Origin: DASWIV01 sp036397475
Lineage (GTDB): Bacteria > JAJVIF01 > JAPKYR01
NCBI GenBank assembly: GCA_036397475.1
Contig: DASWIV010000110.1
Location: forward strand, 1 to 29,200
DNA length: 29,200 bases
Direction of reading: 5' to 3'
Shown: positions 1 to 6,594 of the stretch, in pieces
How positions within the stretch are numbered: the stretch's first letter is position 1
Layout: every line of letters begins with the position of its first letter
Program-made: the position numbers and the translations under genes
Notes under the pieces: model-generated
The model's input: only the letters and a program-made list of their open reading frames with translations
Database searches by the model: none
What the model was told of the DNA's origin: nothing

Positions 1-1
1 C

Positions 2-1552
2 TTCGACGATTCGACAGACCCGGATGGCCTTGCCGATATTGTGAAGCGCGAATGGGATTTCTCTTTTGATGTTATCGATGGATTCAATCCCGGCTCCGAA
101 GAGCAGAATCCCCAGATCTCTTATCCATCAAATGGAAATTACCTGGTCCAGTTAAGGGTAACTGATACTGAAAACCACCAGGACCTCCTGGACACACCAA
201 TTCAAATAGTGATCTCCGGTGGCGGCGATAACGATCCGCCGATCGCTTGCGGAGACGCGAGCCTTTATCACGTGGATATAAAAATCCCGCCAACAACCGT
301 GAGTTTCTCGGACTGCTCGTTCGATCCTGACGGATTCACCGACATGGTCCTTTTCGAGTGGGACCTTGATGGCGACGGAACCTACGAGAAATTCGGGCAG
401 AATACATCGAAAGTGTATCAGACAGCCGGCGATTACAATGTCCAGCATCGTGTCACCGATACGGTTAACAATCAGGACATTCTCGATGAGCCTATCCTTA
501 TCGAGGTAAACGCCAAGCCTGTTGCAAGCGCTGAGGCTGACCAGTTAAATATCCAGTTCGGCGACTTCGTAACTATTACCAATACATCGGTCGATGACGA
601 CGGCAACGGCCCCATTGACCAGGTTTTATGGGATGTTGACGGCAATGGCAAATACGACGATCCTGACGATATCCAGGGAACCGACCAGATCATCCTGTCA
701 TTCTTCGAAGCCGGTGTGCATCAGATCGGTTTGAAGGTTGTAGATGAATGGGGACTCGCCGATGAGCTCGACACCAAGCTCGAGATCACGGTTGAAGGAT
801 TCCCGACCTTCTGTGTTGGCCTCGATGATCAGTACAATTCGGCGTCGTCACTCTACGGAACACGCTCATTCAAGTACTTTAACGATTCAATCAATAATTT
901 AGGCGGATTGACCTACAAGGCCGCGAACGGACCCTGGGACTTCAATGAAGTGCCAGCGTCCCCTCCTGCCATTTGTGAATGGCTGCTACCGAGCGATCCG
1001 GAGGTTTCCCAGGCCAAGTCACTCTGGCCGGATGCCGATTTCTTCTTCAAGGAATCCGCACCGGGCTCAGGATTCCAGCTCGTACCCCACAGGTTCGATT
1101 TCGACCCGGGTCCCGGACCAGGCCCCAATGGCGAGCTGGTCATCCAGGGACAATGGGAAGGAACCGGGGTAGATTTCCAGTATGGCGATATTTTCCATAT
1201 CACTCACGAAATCTGCCACCCGTGGCTTGATTCCGGAAGTGGAACTTCAGTTTTTTCCGGAGTCGAATTCGACACCACCTGGACCATGACCACACTCGGA
1301 ACCGGTCCCGCGATATTCACCGTCAACGGCGAGACAGTGATTCTTAACTGCATGCTGATCAGGCATAACATGAGTTTTGTCGATACCGAGTTCGGATTCC
1401 TCACATTCTCGCTTCTGAATTACCAGTGGATCGATGAGGACGGCAACGAGGTCGCTTTCATGCAGGCATCGAATGGTCTCGATGGAAACAATTTCTCGGG
1501 AAGCTCGTACACCGGTACGGTTATCTGCAGATCCCTGCAGTCGATTTCGTAG
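2..1552 (+). CDS. PKD-repeat extracellular protein, 5' end outside window
   Basis: The reading frame is open from base 2, so the gene begins upstream; the GTG at 41 is only an internal codon, because the PKD-like sequence FDDSTDPDG continues before it. Three PKD-like (polycystic kidney disease, Ig-like beta) units can be seen. The first is truncated. The second has the typical DPDG, FEWDLDGDG and YQTAGDYNV elements. The third contains LWDVDGNG and FFEAGVHQIGLKVVDEWG. They are followed by about 250 residues of an unrecognised C-terminal region with a short PGPGPGP stretch. PKD units are typical of secreted or surface proteins that bind polysaccharide or protein. A signal peptide would lie outside the window. 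Abundant Asp/Asn-Gly turns suggest calcium-stabilised beta structure. The gene ends just before a strong terminator at 1581. Function beyond surface location is unknown. Confidence 0.85.
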   Translation, partial: FDDSTDPDGLADIVKREWDFSFDVIDGFNPGSEEQNPQISYPSNGNYLVQLRVTDTENHQDLLDTPIQIVISGGGDNDPPIACGDASLYHVDIKIPPTTVSFSDCSFDPDGFTDMVLFEWDLDGDGTYEKFGQNTSKVYQTAGDYNVQHRVTDTVNNQDILDEPILIEVNAKPVASAEADQLNIQFGDFVTITNTSVDDDGNGPIDQVLWDVDGNGKYDDPDDIQGTDQIILSFFEAGVHQIGLKVVDEWGLADELDTKLEITVEGFPTFCVGLDDQYNSASSLYGTRSFKYFNDSINNLGGLTYKAANGPWDFNEVPASPPAICEWLLPSDPEVSQAKSLWPDADFFFKESAPGSGFQLVPHRFDFDPGPGPGPNGELVIQGQWEGTGVDFQYGDIFHITHEICHPWLDSGSGTSVFSGVEFDTTWTMTTLGTGPAIFTVNGETVILNCMLIRHNMSFVDTEFGFLTFSLLNYQWIDEDGNEVAFMQASNGLDGNNFSGSSYTGTVICRSLQSIS

Positions 1553-1580
1553 GAATTATCAAATAAGATGAAAAATTGAT

Positions 1581-1605
1581 GGCGGCTTCCAGGCCGCCTT
1601 TTTTT
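1581..1605 (+). terminator. Rho-independent terminator of the PKD gene
   Basis: Perfect 6-bp GC stem GGCGGC/GCCGCC (1581-1586 with 1593-1598), 6-base loop, then seven T. It lies 29 bases after the PKD stop codon and before the convergent hicA gene. Confidence 0.9.
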
Positions 1606-1627
1606 CTATTAATTTCAGAATTAGTAT

Positions 1628-1870
1628 TTATAGTAATTTCAGAAATTCTTCGATATCTAATCCTGAATATTTAATTATTCTGGACAATGTTCCAACTGGA
1701 ATAGTCGAACCTTTATGTACTGGTATTGTTATGTGATCTATAAATCCGGTTTTTTTCAGAATGACGTGACTGCCTTTCTGCCCGACTTCGAGCCATCCAA
1801 CTTTCAATAAGGCTTTAATTACCTGTCTGCCTGTAAGGGCAGGAACCTTGTCATAACGAAATCTCTGCAA
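1628..1870 (-). CDS. hicA: HicA-family mRNA interferase toxin
   Basis: An 80-residue protein with the HicA signature: an N-terminal LTGRQVIKALLKVGW helix, the GSHVIL strand carrying the catalytic-type His, then IPVHKGSTIPVGTLSRIIK. HicA toxins have a dsRBD-like fold, cleave mRNA in the cytoplasm and are neutralised by HicB. The gene follows hicB with a 20-base overlap. The start appears to be TTG at 1870: no in-frame ATG exists nearby, and AAAGG lies six bases upstream of that TTG inside hicB. Starting inside the antitoxin gene would couple toxin translation to antitoxin translation. The surrounding DNA is more AT-rich than its neighbours, which fits a mobile toxin-antitoxin unit. The length is normal for the family and all recognisable motifs are intact. 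Confidence 0.85.
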   Translation of the reverse strand: MQRFRYDKVPALTGRQVIKALLKVGWLEVGQKGSHVILKKTGFIDHITIPVHKGSTIPVGTLSRIIKYSGLDIEEFLKLL

Positions 1871-2066
1871 ACTCTACCTTTACTCTTATGGATGTAAGTT
1901 TATCCGGTGATACTTCTTCCAGATAAAGCTCAATCGCTTCTCTAATATTTCTCTTTGCATCCTCAATGGTATCGCCATAAGAGAGGCAGCCTGGCAGCTC
2001 CGGACACTCGGCATTGTACCGTCCGTCTTCATCCTGTTGAATTACAACTTTGAATATCATATGCAA
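1851..2066 (-). CDS. hicB: HicB-family antitoxin, short form
   Basis: A 71-residue protein with the HicB N-terminal partial RNase H-like fold: FKVVIQQDEDGRYNAECPELPGC, then the GDTIEDAKRNIREAIELYLEE helix. This family binds and neutralises HicA. The short form lacks the C-terminal helix-turn-helix or ribbon-helix-helix DNA-binding part of longer HicB proteins, so autorepression by this protein alone is not evident. The start may be ATG at 2066 or the ATG two codons later, which gives the usual MIFKVV beginning. It is first in the pair, and hicA starts inside its 3' end. Confidence 0.85.
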   Translation of the reverse strand: MHMIFKVVIQQDEDGRYNAECPELPGCLSYGDTIEDAKRNIREAIELYLEEVSPDKLTSIRVKVEFAEISL

Positions 2067-2132
2067 TCACCTGAAATTATATCATGTGACAGCCATACAG
2101 GATATTAGCTCCCTGGAAAACAATTTTCTTCA

Positions 2133-2606
2133 CTAATCCGCCCTCGCCAGATATTCTTCCAACCGCTTGACGTGCTGTTTCCCGCCTTCGAGTGCATTGT
2201 ATTTCTCAATAACTTCCTTGAGTGCTTCCGCTGTCTCGAAGACCATTTTCATTGTAAGTTCGGTTTTGCCTTCTACTTCCTTGAAAATAACCGTGACGTC
2301 GAACCTGATATTATTTTCAACATTTTCATCGCCGGAATGCAGATAAACCAGCTTTTCTGCCTCAACTATTTCTTTGAAATTAATCGTGTTCGGAAAATCG
2401 ACCCCGTCGGGTCCATGCATGATGAAGCGCCAGACTCCGCCAGGCTTTACATCCATCTCGTGGGTTGTAAGTGTAAAACCGTCCGGACCCCACCATTGCC
2501 TGACCTGCTCGGGATCGGTCCAAGCCTGATAGACTCGCTCTGCCGATGCGTTTATTAACCTAGTAATGACAACTTCCCTGTCCGTTGCGCTAATCATGCT
2601 CATCAT
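2133..2606 (-). CDS. SRPBCC / AHSA1-domain protein (second copy in operon)
   Basis: A 157-residue single-domain protein of the SRPBCC superfamily, AHSA1-like (activator of Hsp90 ATPase homologue 1). The family hallmarks are an INASAERVYQAWTDPEQ opening, the WWGP motif near residue 40, a GGVWRFIMHGPDG hairpin, and a long C-terminal helix (EGGKQHVKRLEEYLA). SRPBCC folds form a deep hydrophobic ligand pocket; the ligand is unknown. The start codon sits in an ATGATG doublet that overlaps the stop of the preceding gene. AAGGAG is 4 bases before the first ATG and 7 before the second, so the protein may be one residue shorter. It is the last gene of an arsR-SRPBCC-SRPBCC operon, a common arrangement in which the ArsR-type regulator controls the pair. 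Confidence 0.85.
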   Translation of the reverse strand: MMSMISATDREVVITRLINASAERVYQAWTDPEQVRQWWGPDGFTLTTHEMDVKPGGVWRFIMHGPDGVDFPNTINFKEIVEAEKLVYLHSGDENVENNIRFDVTVIFKEVEGKTELTMKMVFETAEALKEVIEKYNALEGGKQHVKRLEEYLARAD

Positions 2607-3103
2607 ATTTCTCCTTTAAGATATGCTGCTAACTGCATCATGGTCCCGCCGAATCCGACCTTCATGGATTCGAACATACCATTGAAAGTTTTAATTTCGT
2701 GTTCGTTTGCGTTGTGTGGCGCTGAGACCAGGTGCAGCCTGGTTCCGCCATTATGGTCTTCAAATGTTACGGTATTGAGGGTTTCGAGAGGCCAGGTCTC
2801 ACTGAACGGAGCCCGTATTGCATTGCGGTCCTTGTCGGCGAATGAAACCCGGTACACCAGCTTTTCATTTTCGATAATCTCATCGAATTTGAAAATGCCC
2901 CACATTTCCGTTCCATTTGAGAATTCCATCCCGTAGAAAAATGTCCCGCCTACCCTTAAATCCAGATCGCAGTCGGTTATGGTGCATTCTTTCGGTCCCC
3001 ACCACTTATAGAGAGCTTCTTGGGTGGTCCAGGCTTTCCATACAGTTTCGCGGGGACTGTCCAATTCTCTTGATATTGAAAATTCCATTAATTCTTCTGA
3101 CAT
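2603..3103 (-). CDS. SRPBCC / AHSA1-domain protein (first copy in operon)
   Basis: A 166-residue SRPBCC/AHSA1-like protein, clearly related to its downstream neighbour: ISRELDSPRETVWKAWTTQE, WWGP near residue 35, a GGTFFYGMEFSNG hairpin, and a final amphipathic helix ending YLKGEI. It lacks a signal peptide and is presumably cytoplasmic. Its ATG follows directly on the stop codon of the arsR gene (TAA then ATG), and its own stop overlaps the start of the next gene, so the three are almost certainly co-translated. The biochemical role is unknown; homologues are usually annotated only by fold. Confidence 0.85.
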   Translation of the reverse strand: MSEELMEFSISRELDSPRETVWKAWTTQEALYKWWGPKECTITDCDLDLRVGGTFFYGMEFSNGTEMWGIFKFDEIIENEKLVYRVSFADKDRNAIRAPFSETWPLETLNTVTFEDHNGGTRLHLVSAPHNANEHEIKTFNGMFESMKVGFGGTMMQLAAYLKGEI

Positions 3104-3430
3104 TTATTGTTCCTCACTAAGATATTTTTCCAGTGAATCGAGACGTTCTTCCCAGATCTGCCTGTAGCTCTTCAGAAAATCAGACGCGTCTCTGAACGCG
3201 ACCGGAGATAGCCTTACAAAAATGTTCTTCCCGTCACGCCGCTTATAAATCAACCTGGCTTTTTCCATGTTCTTAAGGTGCTTGGAAATGGCAGCAAGGG
3301 ACATATCGTATGGCTCCGCTATTTCGCTGATCGACAATTCCCTGTTAACAAGGCGTCTTAATATGTCCCTACGTGTCGAGTCGGACAGCGAGCCAAAAAC
3401 AGAATCCAGAACCGGAGAACATTCAACCAT
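3104..3430 (-). CDS. ArsR-family winged-helix repressor
   Basis: A 108-residue regulator with the ArsR/SmtB winged-helix architecture: LSDSTRRDILRRL at the start, the LSISEIAEPYDMSLAAISKH helix-turn-helix (about residues 32-51), LKNMEKARLIYKRRDGK, then the FVRLSP wing. No cysteine cluster typical of metal sensors is present; the only Cys is residue 4, so it probably does not sense metal through the classic ELCVCDL site. It belongs to the ArsR subgroup that accompanies AHSA1/SRPBCC genes. It is first in the operon, with a promoter directly upstream whose predicted transcription start falls at or next to the ATG. An AACC-ATTT-GGTT inverted repeat overlaps the start codon and is a candidate operator. 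Confidence 0.9.
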   Translation of the reverse strand: MVECSPVLDSVFGSLSDSTRRDILRRLVNRELSISEIAEPYDMSLAAISKHLKNMEKARLIYKRRDGKNIFVRLSPVAFRDASDFLKSYRQIWEERLDSLEKYLSEEQ

Positions 3431-3436
3431 TTGGTT
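3425..3436. promoter_or_regulatory. Candidate ArsR operator: AACC-N4-GGTT
   Basis: A 4+4 inverted repeat with a four-base centre overlaps the arsR start codon and the predicted transcription start. Autoregulation from such a site is common for ArsR proteins, but four-base arms can occur by chance. Confidence 0.3.
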
Positions 3437-3437
3437 A

Positions 3438-3466
3438 ACTGTACTTCATGATAAGAACTTTGTCAA
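3438..3466 (-). promoter_or_regulatory. Promoter of arsR-SRPBCC operon (leaderless)
   Basis: On the minus strand a consensus -35 TTGACA (3461-3466) is separated by exactly 17 bases from the -10 TACAGT (3438-3443, four of six matches). The ATG begins only seven bases after the -10, so transcription should start at or beside the start codon. No Shine-Dalgarno sequence is present, which fits a leaderless mRNA. Confidence 0.6.
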
Positions 3467-3515
3467 CTTCAAAACAGGGTATCATCGGCCGGGTTACGTT
3501 AAATCCCCTTATATG

Positions 3516-3524
3516 TGATAAAAT
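3516..3524 (+). promoter_or_regulatory. Possible extended -10 promoter of the TPR-peptide operon
   Basis: TGATAAAAT matches the extended -10 form TGnTATAAT with one mismatch. No good -35 lies at the proper distance. It is 60 bases before the preferred ATG at 3584 and back to back with the arsR promoter. Confidence 0.35.
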
Positions 3525-3583
3525 TTAGGAAATCCTTCTAAAACTGTTTCCCCTGCCCTTTGGGAAGCGTGGGACATCTTCTA

Positions 3584-5080
3584 ATGATAAACAAGGCCGA
3601 AATGAGTGCCTTACTTGAAGGTCCTGACGACACTATTGTCAGGAGTGTGTCCGATGCCGTTCACGATTGGGAAGAAGCAGACATTATCAGGCTTCTCGAC
3701 ACTCTCGAAGACAATTTTAAATTCGCCACAAGGCTGCCTTTGCGGTTGAAAATATACGCTGAGCTTGTGTCGATATCTGATCTCCCGCTTCTCGCGACAA
3801 TTTCTCTTCTAAGGCTCCTAAGGCGCCTCGGCACCCGCAAGGACATGCCTGACCTGGAAAATGTCCCTGAGGACCTTCCTGACTTCACCGTGTACATCAA
3901 GGAAAAAACGTATGACTTACTTGGCGACGGTATAATCCGGGAAGCCATTTCGTACCTAGCCGACGCAACGGGCTTTCACCGAACCGGTGACATACCGGGT
4001 ATGTTAGAAGCCGGGGAGAGGGGCCTGAAATTGCTGGCTGAAATCCCGGCATGGGAAAATCCAGGAATCGAAATTACTCTCGAAAAAATGATCGTCGCAG
4101 AAACCGGACACGAACTCATGTTCATAACGGCCAGTGCGTCGTTCAGGACAGGAAATACCGAGAGAGCGCTGGAAATCTGCGATGAATGGTGGCGGTCGAT
4201 TGAAAAATTCGAGGCTACCCTTGGCCAGCTTGACCGGCAGCGGTACCAGTATTTCCAGCTTGTCGGACAGATCCAGGCAGAAGTCGGCCTGCATGAAGAA
4301 GGTCTTGAAGCATACGCACGCGCGATAGAATACGCGCCGACAAGGTACCGCATGGCTTTCATCTGGCAGTCGATGGCGTTGAGTGAAGCGGAACTTGGTA
4401 TGATGGAGCTCGCGTGGAACCATTCCAACGAGGCGATCGAAGCCTGGCTCGATTCCCCCTACCCCCAGGCAGCGTACCCGTGGGTGGAATGGCTCGCCAG
4501 TATCGCCGACACCGATTCGAAGCAGGAAAAAATTACTGAGTTCAGAGAGCAATGCGGAAACGCAGGCATACAGGATGTCAACCGTGTCACATCCGCCATG
4601 ACCGTTCTTTTCAGGTTGAATGCGGATCTGCGCAACAGAGCCAATCCGATCACGCTTGTCGAGCCCCTGGATGAAATTATCCGGAACCTGACCGAGGCTG
4701 AGTCGTGGCCTAATCTCTATGCGATCCTGGCTACAAGGGCGGTTATTTCAGGTCGTCTCGGGAATGCTGACGAAATGGATTCATCGATAGCCCTTGCAAG
4801 AGAAATTATCGATACCAGACTGGCACCTGATGCACGTCCGCCAGCCCAGTTTTTTATAGAGAGTGCCTATGCACTCGCTCTCAGGGATGTCGGCGAATAT
4901 GAAGAAGCATTTGAAACGTTATTCGATAACGCTCTTTCCGCAAGAATGAAATACCCGGGGAATATCGGTCCCGAAGAGCAGACTGCATTCCAGGCGCTTT
5001 ATTACCTTGGCGCGCTTGCCGGCTATGATCCTGAAACTGTTGAGTCGAAAGTTAAGAGCGCGATGAGCGCTATTTCATGA
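3584..5080 (+). CDS. TPR-like alpha-solenoid protein, cytosolic
   Basis: About 498 residues, nearly all predicted helix, with no signal peptide or membrane segment. The clearest TPR-like helix pairs (numbered from this start) are at about 222-252 (RYQYFQLVGQIQAEVGLHEE, then LEAYARAIEYAP) and 256-290 (MAFIWQSMALSEAELGMMEL, then AWNHSNEAIEAW). Weaker pairs lie near 180-205 and in the C-terminal third. No helix-turn-helix or enzymatic motif was recognised. TPR solenoids bind peptides or protein partners. The frame is also open upstream to a TTG at 3560, but ATG at 3584 (or 3602, preceded by AAGG) is more plausible. The gene for a small exported peptide follows 36 bases downstream on the same strand. 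That pairing recalls Rap/Phr-type receptor-peptide cassettes; homology to Rap or NprR cannot be claimed from sequence inspection. Confidence 0.75.
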   Translation: MINKAEMSALLEGPDDTIVRSVSDAVHDWEEADIIRLLDTLEDNFKFATRLPLRLKIYAELVSISDLPLLATISLLRLLRRLGTRKDMPDLENVPEDLPDFTVYIKEKTYDLLGDGIIREAISYLADATGFHRTGDIPGMLEAGERGLKLLAEIPAWENPGIEITLEKMIVAETGHELMFITASASFRTGNTERALEICDEWWRSIEKFEATLGQLDRQRYQYFQLVGQIQAEVGLHEEGLEAYARAIEYAPTRYRMAFIWQSMALSEAELGMMELAWNHSNEAIEAWLDSPYPQAAYPWVEWLASIADTDSKQEKITEFREQCGNAGIQDVNRVTSAMTVLFRLNADLRNRANPITLVEPLDEIIRNLTEAESWPNLYAILATRAVISGRLGNADEMDSSIALAREIIDTRLAPDARPPAQFFIESAYALALRDVGEYEEAFETLFDNALSARMKYPGNIGPEEQTAFQALYYLGALAGYDPETVESKVKSAMSAIS

Positions 5081-5116
5081 ACATAAGAAGTCCTGATTTG
5101 TCTTAAAGAGGAAGCA

Positions 5117-5392
5117 ATGAACAAAATTTTAAAAGCCCTGAGTATTATTATCCTTACGCTGTTCCTGGGAACAATTTCAGCCGGATTCATTGGCAGCACG
5201 GTAACCAATCCCGAGAAACCGGCAACGATTGTGGGCTCTGAAAATCCCAATGATCCCCCATGGGACCCTGGCGATGAACACTCCGGACTGGATGGGACCC
5301 ACAGCGGAATAATAATCCTCGCAAAAAAGCACGATCCCCCATGGGACCCCGGTGACGAATCGACTGGAATGAAGGAGGCGGACCATGCGTAG
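5117..5392 (+). CDS. Small exported peptide precursor with twin DPPWDPGDE motifs
   Basis: A 91-residue protein. Residues 1-26 form a signal-peptide-like segment: Lys at 3 and 6, the hydrophobic core ALSIIILTLFLG, then small residues with possible cleavage around 22-26. There is no lipobox Cys. The mature part is short and acidic. It contains DPPWDPGDE twice, at residues 46-54 and 73-81, each followed by a Ser/Thr-Gly (HSG or STG). A Lys-Lys pair at 70-71 precedes the second copy and could be a processing site. The start is supported by GAGG five bases before the ATG. It follows the TPR gene by 36 bases and overlaps the next gene by 8, inside which the next gene's AAGGAGG lies. Possibilities are a propeptide for a repeated signalling peptide, a RiPP-like precursor, or a small periplasmic ligand. 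No family is recognised. Confidence 0.75.
   Translation: MNKILKALSIIILTLFLGTISAGFIGSTVTNPEKPATIVGSENPNDPPWDPGDEHSGLDGTHSGIIILAKKHDPPWDPGDESTGMKEADHA
5252..5359 (+). repeat. Twin 27-base coding repeat encoding DPPWDPGDE
   Basis: Units at 5252-5278 and 5333-5359 share an identical first 17 bases (GATCCCCCATGGGACCC). They differ at only three positions, all synonymous third bases (cct/ccc, ggc/ggt, gat/gac), while the encoded nonapeptide is identical. The 54 bases between the units contain another ATGGGACCC at 5292-5300 in a different reading frame. Confidence 0.9.
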
Positions 5393-6305
5393 CAAGGGAA
5401 TCAGGCGTACGTCACCCGTCCAGATTCTTATTCACCTGTTCATGGCACCGGTGACACCGGGGGGGTTCTCGTGGGAAATGCAGTCCGACCAGATGAACCG
5501 TCTTGCGGAAGATTTGCGTTGGACCGTCCTGCGGAAGATATTTGTCGAACTCAAGGGAGCGACTTCGTACAGGGCTTTTCTCCAGAAACATTCTATCAGG
5601 GTCGATTCGCTGGATGTTCATTTCTTCAAGGAAATTCTTGAAGTGGTCAGGGAAAACGGGCGCAAGGAATTCAACCTTTTCGAGGCGAGGGAATTGTCGG
5701 ATCTGGAATGCCTTGAAAAATATTTTATCCCGGTAATTCTGCAATGGGCTGAAAGTGAAAGATCTGTTTCGGTATCCCAGGAAAAAACTCCCAGTATCGA
5801 AGAATTGATCTCGCACGAGGATTCATCCGGTAACGTGTACCAGCGATTCCCCGATGAATTCGCGTGGGTCCTTAAGCAAAATGAAGTCGGACGGGAGAAA
5901 GAGGAACGTACACTCCCTCCTGAAATGATCGAGTTTACGCACCGGGTAGCGTCGGCACTGACCGAACGTCTCAAGGAACTCCTGAAAACCGGCAAATACG
6001 ATAAGTACATCATCCTGATGTCGCGGCTGGAGGACAGCGTGTGCACATGGGATATGACATTCCAGTACCTGAATGAACTTGGAATGAACAAATATTCGAG
6101 CTGGAAATCGCTTTCGGTTGTAGCCAACAGAGTGTTAAAGGATTATGTTGACGGATTACCGGGCGATGTGAAGATAGCACTGCATCTGGACGATCCGAAA
6201 TTGTCTAAGGAAGAGAAGCATGACAGGTTGAGGATGGCGGTCAGCGCGGCTATAGAGCTTGATCCCGTGCCGAGTCCAAAGGAATTAATGAACCAGGCTG
6301 GTTGA
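5385..6305 (+). CDS. Unknown 306-residue protein of the TPR-peptide operon
   Basis: No known family was recognised. The protein is 306 residues, highly charged and mostly helical by appearance, with no clear signal peptide or membrane segment. An N-terminal block (residues 35-130) contains LRWTVLRKIFVELKGATSY and FLQKHSIRVDSLDVHFFKEI. An acidic linker near 130-175 follows. A C-terminal helical block (about 180-290) contains ALTERLKELLKTGKYDKY and SLSVVANRVLKDYVDGLP. The start at 5385 is well supported by AAGGAGG six bases upstream, inside the end of the peptide gene. The eight-base overlap indicates translational coupling with the peptide. It is the last gene of the operon, with a terminator at 6336. 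It could be an effector, a regulator or a peptide-handling partner; the sequence does not decide. Confidence 0.7.
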   Translation: MRSKGIRRTSPVQILIHLFMAPVTPGGFSWEMQSDQMNRLAEDLRWTVLRKIFVELKGATSYRAFLQKHSIRVDSLDVHFFKEILEVVRENGRKEFNLFEARELSDLECLEKYFIPVILQWAESERSVSVSQEKTPSIEELISHEDSSGNVYQRFPDEFAWVLKQNEVGREKEERTLPPEMIEFTHRVASALTERLKELLKTGKYDKYIILMSRLEDSVCTWDMTFQYLNELGMNKYSSWKSLSVVANRVLKDYVDGLPGDVKIALHLDDPKLSKEEKHDRLRMAVSAAIELDPVPSPKELMNQAG

Positions 6306-6335
6306 AATAAATCTGGATGAAATGATTTGTTCAAA

Positions 6336-6361
6336 CCCGGGCACAGTCCCGGGAATTTTTT
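6336..6361 (+). terminator. Rho-independent terminator of the TPR-peptide operon
   Basis: CCCGGG (6336-6341), loop CACAGT, CCCGGG (6348-6353), then AATTTTTT. It lies 30 bases after the stop of the 306-residue gene. Confidence 0.8.
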
Positions 6362-6427
6362 ATTATTTTTCCAGGGCCCGACAGTCATGGAAGTCATACC
6401 ATATCACCAGACTGGCTCCATACCAGA

Positions 6428-6457
6428 TTGACACATTGGTAAACACTCACTTATATT
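6428..6457 (+). promoter_or_regulatory. Sigma-70-type promoter for the lysozyme-like gene
   Basis: Consensus -35 TTGACA (6428-6433), an 18-base spacer, and -10 TATATT (6452-6457, five of six). It lies between the preceding terminator and the gene at 6595 and predicts a leader of roughly 130 bases. The rest of the 6362-6594 gap is AT-rich and shows nothing else recognisable. Confidence 0.55.
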
Positions 6458-6594
6458 CTGATTTCATTATTTAAACGTGGTTATTAATTAATTAGACATT
6501 TACATGAACTTTTTTCATTCCCCGCAGTCTACTCATATGTCTTCTCTCCAGCGTGTTATTTGAACTTTGTTGACTGGCCAATCGGAGGAGTGCC

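Noticed and set aside
1081..1128. PGPGPGP stretch in the PKD protein as a collagen-like or linker repeat
   Set aside because: It is too short and single; it reads as an ordinary turn or linker inside the C-terminal region.
1205..1222. HEICH sequence in the PKD protein, resembling the HEXXH zinc-protease motif
   Set aside because: A Pro directly follows (HEICHPW), the surroundings look like beta strand rather than the helix required for HEXXH, and no third ligand motif is recognisable.
1610..1644. TAATTTCAGAA direct repeat as an attachment or target-site duplication
   Set aside because: The two copies are only 24 bases apart and straddle the hicA stop; no element lies between them, so it is no proof of insertion.
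4004..4552. A 182-codon open frame antisense to the TPR gene
   Set aside because: The sense frame has coherent helical-repeat character across its whole length; the antisense translation is rich in unlikely combinations and has no ribosome-binding site.
5117..6305. Classical RiPP cluster interpretation of the DPPWDPGDE precursor
   Set aside because: No radical SAM, YcaO, lanthipeptide synthetase or peptidase-containing transporter is encoded nearby, and the precursor has a Sec-type signal peptide rather than a typical RiPP leader. It is not excluded but is less supported.
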